Positions 17,907 to 26,183 of a stretch of DNA of 44,033 nt are shown here, piece by piece; the stretch's first letter is position 1, and every line of letters starts with the position of its first letter. The notes below the pieces were generated by a model. The model saw nothing but the letters and a program-made list of their open reading frames with translations. It did not search any database and was not told the origin of the DNA. A program made the translations under genes and the position numbers. Source of the stretch: Fibrobacter succinogenes (GTDB lineage: Bacteria; Fibrobacterota; Fibrobacteria; Fibrobacterales; Fibrobacteraceae); NCBI RefSeq assembly GCF_902779965.1, contig NZ_CACZDK010000030.1, positions 1 to 44,033 of the forward strand, written 5' to 3'.

Positions 17907-20183
17907 ATGAACAAGAAAGAGAAAAAAATTCACCTGTTTATCGGCTGGGTTATTTTAATCCTCATTGCCATTATCTTGTTTCCCGACAAGAACATTGCTC
18001 TCCGCGCCGAACGCCCGCACTTGGGGCAGCTCAGTACGAGAACGATAGTCGCGCCGTTCAAGTTCGAAGTTCCGAAAACCGAACAGGAAATTCAGAACGA
18101 GAAAGCTCGTGCCGCCGAGAAGGTGAATGCCATTTTCGAATTCAACGCCGACGAAACGACTCGCCTGCTGCGCGAATTGGAACAGTACCTCAAAAAGTTG
18201 GAACAGTACGGTAAATTGCAGTACGTCATCAGTTCCAGCAAAGATGACGGTAGTGTTTCGATGCAGGAGAAAGTTCAAGAAACTTCCCGCATTTACGACC
18301 AGCTAAAACAACGTCTCTCCATTACAGCCATCAAGCCGCTTAGCACAAATGCCGTTGCCCGTGATTCCTTGATGTCCGTGTTCTACCAGATGATGCAGAA
18401 GGGCGTTTCGAACACGCTGCTTGCCAAGACCGAAACCGAAGTGACGCTGTTCTGCAATAGCTACAATATCAAGCAAATCAAGAACCTCATCTACAACAAG
18501 CCCACGATTTCGCTCATCAAGGACAACGAAGAAAACACGCTGGACATCAACGAAATCCAGCCCATGCAGCGCCGCATCGACGAAGCGTTCGGCCAATTGC
18601 AAAGTTCGTTCTCCACGGAACAGGGGTTGCAGAGCGCCTTCTACGAAGCCCTTTATGTATTTACCAGCCCTAACATTTTCTATCTCGAAAAAGAAACCGA
18701 AGCACGCAAACTTGACGCGAGCAACAAGGTCACCTTAATCAAAGGCATGGTTCCGCGCGGCATGGAAATCGTGGCGCAAGGCGCACCCATCACCAAGGAA
18801 ATCTTGGAAAAAATCGACGCCCTCCAACAAGCCCAGCAGAACGAAGAAAATTCTAAAATGCTCACGGCCCCTTACGGCAACGTGCTTGTCTTTGTTATTA
18901 TCATTACGCTGCTCATCATGTTCAGCCTCTACACGCCCACGCGCACCATGTTCAAGACACCGCGCCAGTTGTGGAGCCTCGTATTCTTGACCGTGTTGCA
19001 GCTCCTCGCCTTCTGGATTATCCATAACCTTTCAGGAACGCTCAACAGGCCCGATAGCATTCTCCCCGACGCCATCGACTTCATGTGGCTGTACCCAATT
19101 ACATTTACGCCAGTGATCGCCGTTGTGCTTTACGACTTCCGCATGGGACTTGCCTTTGCAACGTTCTCCGCAGGTTTCTTTGGCATTTTGAACGGTTACG
19201 ACCTTGCAGCAACGCTCACGAGCCTTCTCGTCAACATCGCCGTCATCTCGCCGCTTTTCCGCATGCGCTACCGTGTGCAGTTTGCCTGGAGTATGATTGC
19301 AGGCGTCGTTGCCGCCGCAGCAGCCATCAGCGTAATGCTACTCCTCCGCAATAGATTCAGCTTCGTAACATTCTACCAGACACTTATCGCAGCAAGCGCA
19401 AACATCATCATCTTTACCGCAGTCGCGTCCGTGCTTTTGATCCACGTTGTCGAACGAGTCTTCAGCATTACGACAGTCCTTACGCTGATGGAAATGTCCG
19501 ACTTCAACAGGCCTGCCCTGAAACGCATTTCGGAACTCGCACCGGGCACATTCCACCACAGCATCCAGGTTTCGAACCTTGCCGAAAGCGTCGCCGAGAC
19601 CATTGGAGCCAACTCGCTCCTCGTCCGTGTCATGGCGCTCTATCATGATTTGGGCAAAACCATGCGCCCGGAATACTTCACCGAAAACCAGAAGCAAGGC
19701 GTGAACCCGCACAACAACCTTGATCCGTACCAGTCCGTAAAAATACTGACGGGCCATGTCTCTCAAGGCATTTTGCTCGCCAAGGAATACAAGATTCCGG
19801 AACTTGTCACCACAGGCATTCAGGAACACCACGGCACAACGCTCATCCAGTACTTCCACCACAAGGCAAAAGAACTCGCTAAGGAAACCGGTAAAGAAGT
19901 TAAGGAAGAAGATTTCCGCTACAAGGGCCCGCGCCCGCAAAGCATGGAAACCGCAATCCTTATGCTAGCCGACGTTATCGAAGCTACAAGCCGTTCGATG
20001 GCAGACACCTCTTCGGAAGCACTTGAATCCATGATCCACAAAACTATCTTGGACAAATTTATGGACGGGCAGTTCAACGAAAGCAATTTGTCCGTAAAGG
20101 AACTTTCAAAGCTCGAAGAAGCATTCCTCCATAGCCTTGACGGAACCTACCATACTCGCGTTAAATACCCTGGTCAGAGATAG
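17907..20183 (+). CDS. pgpH: 7TM-HD phosphodiesterase, c-di-AMP hydrolase PgpH type
   Basis: 758 residues. One N-terminal helix (about 10-27) leads to a large extracytoplasmic domain (about 30-315), a block of about seven helices (322-517), and a cytoplasmic HD domain. HD motifs are visible: [11 protein letters not shown] near 550, YHDLGKT near 580, NPHNN, and QEHHGTT. This is the layout of PgpH, which cleaves cyclic di-AMP to pApA. The partner cyclase cdaA is at 41307 in this same window. It directly follows phoH (11 bp), a widespread pairing. No terminator immediately follows, but a nested palindromic repeat lies at 20230-20303. Confidence 0.93.
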   Translation: MNKKEKKIHLFIGWVILILIAIILFPDKNIALRAERPHLGQLSTRTIVAPFKFEVPKTEQEIQNEKARAAEKVNAIFEFNADETTRLLRELEQYLKKLEQYGKLQYVISSSKDDGSVSMQEKVQETSRIYDQLKQRLSITAIKPLSTNAVARDSLMSVFYQMMQKGVSNTLLAKTETEVTLFCNSYNIKQIKNLIYNKPTISLIKDNEENTLDINEIQPMQRRIDEAFGQLQSSFSTEQGLQSAFYEALYVFTSPNIFYLEKETEARKLDASNKVTLIKGMVPRGMEIVAQGAPITKEILEKIDALQQAQQNEENSKMLTAPYGNVLVFVIIITLLIMFSLYTPTRTMFKTPRQLWSLVFLTVLQLLAFWIIHNLSGTLNRPDSILPDAIDFMWLYPITFTPVIAVVLYDFRMGLAFATFSAGFFGILNGYDLAATLTSLLVNIAVISPLFRMRYRVQFAWSMIAGVVAAAAAISVMLLLRNRFSFVTFYQTLIAASANIIIFTAVASVLLIHVVERVFSITTVLTLMEMSDFNRPALKRISELAPGTFHHSIQVSNLAESVAETIGANSLLVRVMALYHDLGKTMRPEYFTENQKQGVNPHNNLDPYQSVKILTGHVSQGILLAKEYKIPELVTTGIQEHHGTTLIQYFHHKAKELAKETGKEVKEEDFRYKGPRPQSMETAILMLADVIEATSRSMADTSSEALESMIHKTILDKFMDGQFNESNLSVKELSKLEEAFLHSLDGTYHTRVKYPGQR

Positions 20184-20229
20184 ACGAGAGAACGACTCTA
20201 AGAGCCTACAGACGAGAGACTAAAGTGTC

Positions 20230-20303
20230 ATGCCCGACTTGATCTCTTTGACTACTTGCAGCTATGCTGCTTAGTAGTCATGATCCGCGTATGGGGAGGG
20301 CAT
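20230..20303. repeat. Nested palindromic repeat between pgpH and tRNA-Asp
   Basis: Outer arms ATGCCC (20230-20235) and GGGCAT (20298-20303) enclose a second hairpin with TGACTACT (20249-20256) pairing AGTAGTCA (20273-20280) and an inner GCAGC/GCTGC stem. CTCCTTTTT follows, so it could also end the phoH-pgpH transcript. It reads like one palindromic repeat inserted into the loop of another. The rest of 20184-20349 has only short GACGAGAGA direct repeats. Confidence 0.65.
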
Positions 20304-20349
20304 CTCCTTTTTAAAAAGAAAAAAATTTAAAGAAAAACACCATTATCCC

Positions 20350-20378
20350 TTGACACACGAATTAATTCTTTTTATATT
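20350..20378 (+). promoter_or_regulatory. Strong sigma70-like promoter of tRNA-Asp
   Basis: TTGACA at 20350-20355 and TATATT at 20373-20378, with a 17-bp spacer, 35 bp before the tRNA. The following TGGGTC resembles the sequence after the -10 box of the promoter at 20656. Confidence 0.85.
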
Positions 20379-20412
20379 TGGGTCGTTCGGTTAAAAGACC
20401 CAACAAACCACT

Positions 20413-20488
20413 GGGGTGGTAGCTCAATTTTGGTTAGAGCACCGGCCTGTCACGCCGGAGGTTGCGAGTTCAAGCCTCGTCTATCCCG
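20413..20488 (+). tRNA. tRNA-Asp (anticodon GTC), copy 1
   Basis: 76 bases fold into a full cloverleaf: 7-bp acceptor stem GGGGTGG/CTATCCC with two G-T wobbles, D stem GCTC/GAGC, anticodon stem CCGGC/GCCGG with loop CTGTCAC (anticodon GTC), and T stem with TTCAAGC loop. The CCA end is not encoded. An identical 76-base copy is at 21008. Confidence 0.95.
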
Positions 20489-20495
20489 CGAAAAG

Positions 20496-20523
20496 ATCCT
20501 CTCGAAAGAGAGGATTTTTCGTT
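20496..20523 (+). terminator. Terminator of tRNA-Asp copy 1
   Basis: ATCCTCTC-GAAA-GAGAGGAT, a perfect 8-bp stem with GNRA loop, then TTTT. A second A/T-rich hairpin follows at 20517-20551 (TTTCGTTTATTTTGC pairing GCGAAATAAATGAAA, two wobbles). Confidence 0.9.
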
Positions 20524-20655
20524 TATTTTGCGATAGCGAAATAAATGAAATTCACCCATCGCGACAGGATGCAAGCACGCGCGTACTTTGTTCCAAGCCC
20601 AGCAGGTTTCACCTCAAAAAATTTTGATTTTTTTCAAAAAAAAGCGCAATTTCGG

Positions 20656-20683
20656 TTGACAAGATCCTGAATATTTGTATATT
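20656..20683 (+). promoter_or_regulatory. Sigma70-like promoter of the DUF3098-like gene and tRNAs downstream
   Basis: TTGACA at 20656-20661 and TATATT at 20678-20683, with a 16-bp spacer, 27 bp before the start codon. No terminator follows the small gene, so this promoter probably also feeds tRNA-Val and the second tRNA-Asp. Confidence 0.8.
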
Positions 20684-20710
20684 TGGCACGTAATCTTGAG
20701 GTTGTAGAAA

Positions 20711-20902
20711 ATGTTAAATAAAAAGAATCTTGTTCTTATAGCTATTGGCATTTTACTACTCGTCATCGGGTTCATTTGCTTGGCCACAGGCCCTGCCGAT
20801 AATCCAATCAGCCTCTCGGTTGCACCGATTATCTTGACGATTGCTTACGTAGTGATTATTCCTCTCGGAATTCTCTTCAACGGCAAGGATGAAAACAAGT
20901 AA
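20711..20902 (+). CDS. Small two-helix membrane protein, DUF3098-like
   Basis: 63 residues: a Lys-rich N-terminus, a hydrophobic helix (about 7-25), a short TGPADNPISLS loop, a second helix (VAPIILTIAYVVIIPLGIL) and a charged tail. Length, topology and the VAP..YVVIIP phrase resemble DUF3098 proteins known mainly from Bacteroidota; the assignment is from memory. Preceded by TTGAGG before ATG and by a clear promoter. It ends 6 bp before tRNA-Val, so a protein gene and two tRNAs appear to share one transcript. Function unknown. Confidence 0.8.
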   Translation: MLNKKNLVLIAIGILLLVIGFICLATGPADNPISLSVAPIILTIAYVVIIPLGILFNGKDENK

Positions 20903-20908
20903 TTATTC

Positions 20909-20983
20909 GGACGATTAGCTCAGCTGGTTCAGAGCGTCTGCCTTACAAGCAGAATGTCAGCGGTTCGAATCCGTTATCGTCCA
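20909..20983 (+). tRNA. tRNA-Val (anticodon TAC)
   Basis: 75 bases with a perfect 7-bp acceptor stem GGACGAT/ATCGTCC, D stem GCTC/GAGC, anticodon stem TCTGC/GCAGA with loop CTTACAA (anticodon TAC) and T loop TTCGAAT. It follows the DUF3098-like stop codon by 6 bp. Confidence 0.95.
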
Positions 20984-21007
20984 CTACCGAAGAATCGGAA
21001 ACGATTT

Positions 21008-21083
21008 GGGGTGGTAGCTCAATTTTGGTTAGAGCACCGGCCTGTCACGCCGGAGGTTGCGAGTTCAAGCCTCGTCTATCCCG
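21008..21083 (+). tRNA. tRNA-Asp (anticodon GTC), copy 2
   Basis: Identical over all 76 bases to the copy at 20413, 24 bp after tRNA-Val. Flanks differ on both sides, so only the gene itself was duplicated or has been kept identical by conversion. Confidence 0.95.
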
Positions 21084-21087
21084 CGAT

Positions 21088-21118
21088 AAAGCGCTTCTCA
21101 TTGAGAAGCGCTTTTCGT
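21088..21118 (+). terminator. Terminator of the tRNA-Val/tRNA-Asp unit
   Basis: AAGCGCTTCTC-ATT-GAGAAGCGCTT, an 11-bp perfect stem followed by TTCGTTT. A further hairpin GTTTGTT/AACAAAC follows. Confidence 0.9.
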
Positions 21119-21151
21119 TTGTTAAGCGGTAACGAAACAAACAAAAAGCGT

Positions 21152-21178
21152 TCCTCTCGAAAGAGAGGATTTTTCGTT
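21152..21178 (+). terminator. Second terminator copy, related to the one at 20496
   Basis: TCCTCTC-GAAA-GAGAGGA then TTTTTCGTTT repeats the terminator of tRNA-Asp copy 1 almost exactly, 34 bp after the first terminator of copy 2. It may be a leftover of a duplicated tRNA unit. Confidence 0.75.
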
Positions 21179-21221
21179 TGCTAAAGACCCTTCCTACTTC
21201 TAACTTCCTACAGTCTACTAA

Positions 21222-21974
21222 TTAAATCTGGAATCCGAACGCGGCGTTCACGTCGATGACAATTCCCTTGTCCATCTCAAAGTATTTACCCTTGCGTTCG
21301 GCATCAAAGTCGCTCGTCCAGGCATAACCTAAACCGACATCGACAAAAAACGCAAAGCGCCCCAAGAATCCTTCCCCATTGTTCAAGACTTTCTTGAAAC
21401 CGCCACTGCACATAAAGCCGTAAAGCCAGCCATCAAAACTACCATCGCGGTTCGAATGAATATGCAAATGGTTCACCAAAAGCCCTGCCTGGAAATAGCG
21501 CCAACGCCTGCCACCAACGCCATACAAACGGAAACTTTCTTGCAAACCGATATCATGAATCTTGTAGCGATCGTGTTTTCTTTCTCTATCCACTCGTACA
21601 TAATGCGGCGCCGAAATCAGAGAAATTTTCTCCATCAACTTCCACTCAAACGTCAGATTGAACAACGGATAGTCCGTAAATCCCTCCGGAACATTGAGGC
21701 CACCCCAAAAATGCGAATAAGGCACCATAAAATTAAACGGATGGATATACAGCGCAAACGTAGAATCTTTCAACGATTCGTCTTGCTCTAGAGGCTTTGA
21801 ATCCGAAGCTGGAGTTTCAGGCGCTACAGCATTTGCTTCGGCAGCCGGAGTTTCGTCCTTTACTTCAACTTCGATCTTTGCCTTTTTTTCAGCACTCGGT
21901 TTTGGTTGCGTTTTAGCAGGTTTCGCCACAGAAAATACAGACAAAGCAAGCAACAAAAGGACGACTTTTTTCAT
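21222..21974 (-). CDS. Exported protein, outer-membrane beta-barrel-like
   Basis: 250 residues. A signal peptide (MKKVVLLLLALSVFSVA) is followed by a low-complexity Lys/Glu/Pro/Ala linker (about 18-65), then a region of alternating hydrophobic and polar residues rich in Trp, Tyr, Phe and Gly (for example FAFFVDVGLGYAW). It ends in VNAAFGFQI, a terminal strand with aromatic residues typical of outer-membrane barrels. It lies 9 bp downstream of the barrel-like gene at 21984 and probably shares an operon with it. No enzyme motif is visible; a small porin-like or structural barrel is inferred. Confidence 0.75.
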   Translation of the reverse strand: MKKVVLLLLALSVFSVAKPAKTQPKPSAEKKAKIEVEVKDETPAAEANAVAPETPASDSKPLEQDESLKDSTFALYIHPFNFMVPYSHFWGGLNVPEGFTDYPLFNLTFEWKLMEKISLISAPHYVRVDRERKHDRYKIHDIGLQESFRLYGVGGRRWRYFQAGLLVNHLHIHSNRDGSFDGWLYGFMCSGGFKKVLNNGEGFLGRFAFFVDVGLGYAWTSDFDAERKGKYFEMDKGIVIDVNAAFGFQI

Positions 21975-21983
21975 ATAACAAAA

Positions 21984-22829
21984 TTAGTTAAATTTCCTCC
22001 TTTCATCTTTAAGCCAGCGTGTAACATGGACGCCATTCCACCCTAAAGAATTGTGCCTGAAACCACGCGCGTACGAAGCTCCATAACGCCCTACATTAAA
22101 TGAAAGTTGAACAGCCACTGCAAAATCAGGGAAGCGGTAAGAAGTGCTGATTTCCGCAAATTTCCAGCGAAATTTCGCCCCCACATTCAGATAATCGAAA
22201 TCACATTCCGCAAAAGCAGAAATAGTCTCATCCGTCATCCAGTGAATGCCCAGCACAGGCGCAACGCCCTCATCAGTAAAGCCACTCAGCATCGCAGCCA
22301 AATGGATTTCTCGCCATTTGTAATCGAGCCCCAACTTGAAGCGGTGACGCGACCAAAATTCTTCACCAGGCACCCATTCCATACCAAGCCCGTAACTCAC
22401 GCCAAACACAAAGCGATTCCACGGGCGAGCATACGAGAATTCCGAATACAAGTTCCGATACAGCGAATCCATGGAATGGTAAGCGACAAACGCCCCAACG
22501 CGATAAACGTCGCTCCCAAATTCCAGCGACAGATTCCACGAAGATTCATCGACTTCATCCATCCAGTAATACGAAAGGCCATACGACGGCTCCGCATAAC
22601 GCGCCGGAGTCGAATAATAACCGCCAAGCCCAACAGGCGAAAGCCCACCAGCAAGGAGTGATGCAAACGAAGCACGCCCTTCAGCGGCATTGCAAGGAGC
22701 AACGTTCAGCAACGCCACGAGAACCCCTATAACGCTCCACACGGCGTACAAAAGCTTTGCGCAACTCCAGCAGCATTTTTCAAAGCATCGCCAACACGGC
22801 TTACGGGCGCACAAGAATACCGACCACAT
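21984..22829 (-). CDS. Exported beta-barrel-like protein
   Basis: About 281 residues from the ATG at 22829; codons up to 22865 are also in frame. The N-terminus is Cys/Trp-rich, then hydrophobic (LLYAVWSVIGVLVALLNVAPCNA), then amphipathic strands with many Tyr/Trp/Phe (GLSYYWMDE, FVFGVSYGLGME, AVQLSFNVGRYGASYARGF). This resembles outer-membrane proteins of the 'PorV/surface antigen' kind only in general character. The start overlaps the end of the LTD gene by 29 bp, with GGGGGTG upstream, which suggests translational coupling. High GC compared with the accessory region. Function unknown. Confidence 0.7.
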   Translation of the reverse strand: MWSVFLCARKPCWRCFEKCCWSCAKLLYAVWSVIGVLVALLNVAPCNAAEGRASFASLLAGGLSPVGLGGYYSTPARYAEPSYGLSYYWMDEVDESSWNLSLEFGSDVYRVGAFVAYHSMDSLYRNLYSEFSYARPWNRFVFGVSYGLGMEWVPGEEFWSRHRFKLGLDYKWREIHLAAMLSGFTDEGVAPVLGIHWMTDETISAFAECDFDYLNVGAKFRWKFAEISTSYRFPDFAVAVQLSFNVGRYGASYARGFRHNSLGWNGVHVTRWLKDERRKFN

Positions 22830-24069
22830 CTTCGTACACCCCCACAGACAAAGCCACATAACCAACGCCTATTCCAAGATATTCCTGTGCAGGCACATTC
22901 ACCCATTCATTCGACATTGCTGAAACGACCGATTTCCAAACGCGACGCCCCGCAGAATCCAAAAGAGCTAGTGTTACATCATTTTCCGATTCTACACGAA
23001 TGCGAAGAGCAGCGCCTTTTTTCGAAACAACTCGCGATGAAAGTTTGTACGTAAATAGAGCTTTTCCCGGCGCATTTTCCGAAGCATTTACAGCAGCACC
23101 TCCCGACGCACTCCCCATAGCATTCCCAAATTTCGAGCCCATTCCCATCTTTTTCTGGAATCCCGGCGTAAATTCGCGTTTCCTTGTCAACGGATTGAAT
23201 CCCGACGGGCACGCCACAGTTCCTTTGTTCCAATAAACGCTATCGATCACATCATTACGGAAACAAAGGCGAAGCGAGCCTTCTACGTTATTCAAATAGC
23301 CTAACGATACTTGAATCATGCGTATATCGGGAATTCCAAGAACTTCACGCAAAGCAGACGTATCCTTGCTCACCAGCATTGTCTGGTAAGGCAGAATCGA
23401 ATCCCGCGCATTTCCTAAAGCGCCTCCACGATCGCAAAAGCGGAACTCCTGCAACGGGAGCGCATACCCGCTCGCATTATAAAGTTCCACCCACTCCGGC
23501 ATCGGTTCTTCCGGGCAATGATGGATCTCCGTCATGCGGAGCGTTCGCCCCTGCTTGCCTAGCTCGCCCGCCAAAGCCAATAGCGAATCCTCTTCTACAC
23601 CAAGTTCGTATTCCAAGTCACCCACGCCCATAGACCCTGCAACATACACCCACTCGTCCGTAAGCCCCACGCGCTGAATCGACTTGCCCGGCTTAGGCTG
23701 CGGGACCGTCACAGAATCCATGCACACACCCGACCAAACCTTCCAAACGGATTCCCTGGAATTCGGGAGCGAGACCTTCCCTAGCATGCCACACGCTACA
23801 TTTTTTCGCGGTGGACACAGCGACGAATCGTGCACCAGCACCAAACGTTCGGCCTCCGGCCACTTAAACGCCAAAATTTCCCTGCTTTCAAAACGCACAA
23901 AAAGCGAATCCCCTCGAAATTCGTCAAGCCGAATTTCGACATACTCACCCTCCAGGTCTGAAACATTTTTAGGATCCGGGAAAAATTCCACAAACATCGG
24001 ACATGAAAATGCCGATACATAAAAAGCCAAGCCGCACACAGCGACCGGCAAGACACCACATTTATTCAC
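22801..24069 (-). CDS. Exported protein with lamin-tail-like domains
   Basis: 422 residues from a GTG start with GGAGGG upstream. Signal peptide VAVCGLAFYVSAFSC. The first domain starts FVEFFPDPKNVSDLEGEYVEIRL; the second, near residue 185, has RMTEIHHCPEEPMPEWVELYNASG and FRFCDRGG. The 'EI...PEWVELYN' phrase is the signature of the lamin-tail domain (LTD), which in bacteria occurs in exported proteins and nucleases. The last 90 residues (IRVESENDVTLALLDSAGRRVWK) resemble a C-terminal sorting fold. No catalytic residues are evident. It sits in a run of four minus-strand envelope genes (25038 to 21222). Confidence 0.75.
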   Translation of the reverse strand: MNKCGVLPVAVCGLAFYVSAFSCPMFVEFFPDPKNVSDLEGEYVEIRLDEFRGDSLFVRFESREILAFKWPEAERLVLVHDSSLCPPRKNVACGMLGKVSLPNSRESVWKVWSGVCMDSVTVPQPKPGKSIQRVGLTDEWVYVAGSMGVGDLEYELGVEEDSLLALAGELGKQGRTLRMTEIHHCPEEPMPEWVELYNASGYALPLQEFRFCDRGGALGNARDSILPYQTMLVSKDTSALREVLGIPDIRMIQVSLGYLNNVEGSLRLCFRNDVIDSVYWNKGTVACPSGFNPLTRKREFTPGFQKKMGMGSKFGNAMGSASGGAAVNASENAPGKALFTYKLSSRVVSKKGAALRIRVESENDVTLALLDSAGRRVWKSVVSAMSNEWVNVPAQEYLGIGVGYVALSVGVYEDVVGILVRP

Positions 24070-24117
24070 GACACCCTCCCCAGGGCGCGCCCCTCAAGCG
24101 TAAAACGCTAGCGAGAT

Positions 24118-25038
24118 TTAGTCGACTTCATAGTCGTTAGGGAGAATATAAGGAAGAGGGTTCACCGGGTTACCGTTTTTCCAGACCTCATAATGGAGGT
24201 GCGGACCAACAGAACGTCCAGTATTGCCCATATAGCCAAGAATTTGATAACGATGTACAAACTGTCCCGGAGTCACGGCAGACATCTGCATATGCCCATA
24301 ACGGGTCTTGAGGCCATTACCATGATTCAGGACTACAAAATTCCCAAAAGAGGAACTCAGCTGGGAAATTTCAACCACGCCGTCTGCCGGCGCATAAATC
24401 GGGGTCCAACGATCGTTAGAAATGTCTATGCCCTGATGCATTTTGCCCACTTCACCGGTCACAGGATGGACACGCGGACCAAAGGCAGAAGCATAACGAC
24501 CGTTTGTAGGAGAAATAGACGGAATATAGCGTAAAACGGAGCGGCTCTGGTCGATATATTTAGTCAGAGCATTAAAAGAATTTTCGTTGTTCTGGATTTG
24601 CCCAAAAATGCGCCAAACATCTTCGTGCATCGTAGCGGTACGTTCAAACACCGGGGAACTTTTGCGCAAAAGCTGGACATTCGGTTCAATATGGCCGCCT
24701 GTCGAAAGCTTACGGGATGCTTCGTCCGGCAGCGGCAGACCGAGCTTTGCATGGAGCATTTTTTCGGCCTTGAAGAAATCCTTAGACGTATTGGAAATGT
24801 AATCCACCGTGCTCTGGATTTGCGAAAGTTCCTTGTTCAGCTTTTGACGACTTGCAAAAGCATGCTTCAAGACACCGTCATAAACTGATGTCGAAAGAAT
24901 TTGGACAAGGAAAAGGATAAAGCCTACAACAACGACGATTCGCGCAAAAAGCGAACCGCGAAGAATGAACGAAGGCATTTTCACGGTCAACGTCCGTGAC
25001 GACTTCTGAAAATGTATGGAGGCCTTAACGAAATTCAT
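24118..25038 (-). CDS. M23-family (LytM-type) cell-wall peptidase
   Basis: About 306 residues. One N-terminal membrane helix (about 32-50) and a coiled-coil segment (about 60-90) precede a C-terminal LytM domain. Zinc ligands are visible as HQGIDIS (near residue 200) and HLHYE (near 278), with the usual GRYASAFGPRVHPVTG and RYGHM around them. All four key residues are present, so it should be an active endopeptidase cleaving peptidoglycan cross-links in the periplasm, or a division activator of the same fold. The start (ATG 25038) has no clear ribosome site; a later Met (MPSFILRG) is possible. First gene of a minus-strand run of envelope proteins. Confidence 0.88.
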   Translation of the reverse strand: MNFVKASIHFQKSSRTLTVKMPSFILRGSLFARIVVVVGFILFLVQILSTSVYDGVLKHAFASRQKLNKELSQIQSTVDYISNTSKDFFKAEKMLHAKLGLPLPDEASRKLSTGGHIEPNVQLLRKSSPVFERTATMHEDVWRIFGQIQNNENSFNALTKYIDQSRSVLRYIPSISPTNGRYASAFGPRVHPVTGEVGKMHQGIDISNDRWTPIYAPADGVVEISQLSSSFGNFVVLNHGNGLKTRYGHMQMSAVTPGQFVHRYQILGYMGNTGRSVGPHLHYEVWKNGNPVNPLPYILPNDYEVD

Positions 25039-25186
25039 CAAGGGATAATGTAAATAAATGGCACGAAAATTTCAAAGGATTTATCCCTATTTTTTTATTA
25101 CAAGCCATTATTTTGCGCAATATCACTTAATTTAGCGTCGTTTAAGGCCTTTTTTTTCCCAGTTTTTTTATTTACACAAAAAAAAT

Positions 25187-25951
25187 CTAAACCGGATTAT
25201 CGCAATCGACAAATTTTGTCGGAATACTTAACTCGGTTTGAATCTTTTCGGCAAGTGCGCTCACACCAAAAATTTCGGATCTATGGTGTCCGCACGAGAC
25301 CAGATTTACTCCGTTTTCTTGGCAGAATATAGGGATCTCTTCCTTGATGCTACCAGTAACATAAGCATCGCAATTCTTTTCCATAGCTTCACGTACAGCA
25401 GATGCGCTGCAACTACCGCTACAAATCGCCACACGCTTAATTTGTTCAGAACCATAGAAGAATTTATTCTGCACACCATGTTCAAAAGCTGCATCAAGAC
25501 AGTCCAAAAATTCTTCTCTTGTCGCAGGAGTGTTCCATTCGGCAATCACGCCGATAGGCCTCATGCCTTCGTAAGCAAATTCATGAACTGGGTTCAATCC
25601 CAGATTTTTAGCGATGACCGCGTTGTTTCCGATTTCGCGGTGGCCGTCAAGCGGCAAATGGAAACCGAACACAGAAATGCCATGCACCATAAGCTTGCGG
25701 ATACGTTCACCGAACTTTCCAACCGGAAGCAGGCGTTCGCCCTTCCAAAAGCCATTCGGATGATGTACGATAATACAGTCAGCCTTCTCGGCAATGGCGG
25801 CATCAATCAACTGGTCTCGCAAGCTCACGCCTGTTACAATCTTGGAAACCTTGTCACTAGCTTCGACGCAAAGACCGTTGACGCAATAATCATTAAATGA
25901 TTTCGGGTCGAGCAGGTCGTCCAACCATGCAGAAATAAATGACAAATCCAT
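25187..25951 (-). CDS. Nif3-like dinuclear-metal protein
   Basis: 254 residues; AGGAG six bases before the ATG at 25951 fixes the start, although the frame runs to 26017. Metal-binding motifs are IIVHHPNGFWKG near residue 65, FGFHLPLDGHREIGNN after it, and SCGHHRSEIFG near the C-terminus, the pattern of the YbgI/Nif3 family sometimes called GTP cyclohydrolase I type 2. The physiological reaction of this family is unsettled. About 145 bp of A/T-rich, gene-free sequence separates it from the M23 gene. Divergent from metK. Confidence 0.9.
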   Translation of the reverse strand: MDLSFISAWLDDLLDPKSFNDYCVNGLCVEASDKVSKIVTGVSLRDQLIDAAIAEKADCIIVHHPNGFWKGERLLPVGKFGERIRKLMVHGISVFGFHLPLDGHREIGNNAVIAKNLGLNPVHEFAYEGMRPIGVIAEWNTPATREEFLDCLDAAFEHGVQNKFFYGSEQIKRVAICSGSCSASAVREAMEKNCDAYVTGSIKEEIPIFCQENGVNLVSCGHHRSEIFGVSALAEKIQTELSIPTKFVDCDNPV

Positions 25952-26114
25952 ATACATCTCCTTATTGATAAAAACATCCCGGCACCATGCCAGAATTGTC
26001 TCTCCGCCACCTAACATATTATCGTTAGCAATAGAAAATATAAATACAAAATTTTAATTTACAACAGCGCCCCCCATTTTTGAGTGAAAAAAAGCTAACC
26101 GGAGCTATTTCGCG

Positions 26115-26152
26115 TTGACACGCTCTATGCATTTAGTTAAATTTATGCATAG
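26115..26152 (+). promoter_or_regulatory. metK promoter with an overlapping palindrome
   Basis: TTGACA (26115-26120) and TAAATT (26138-26143) with a 17-bp spacer. The perfect arms CTATGCAT (26125-26132) and ATGCATAG (26145-26152) bracket the -10 box, with centre at 26138-26139. This is a typical place for a repressor operator. The leader to metK is too short for a SAM riboswitch. Confidence 0.7.
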
Positions 26153-26183
26153 ATAATTCAAAGAATTTTTATAGGAGCCCCAA

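Noticed and set aside
17896-20412. ybeY, expected near phoH and pgpH
   Set aside because: Only 11 bp separate phoH and pgpH, and the sequence after pgpH has no reading frame with the H-x3-H-x5-H motif.
26018-26183. SAM riboswitch before metK
   Set aside because: The leader after the promoter is only about 35 bases and shows no multi-helix aptamer.
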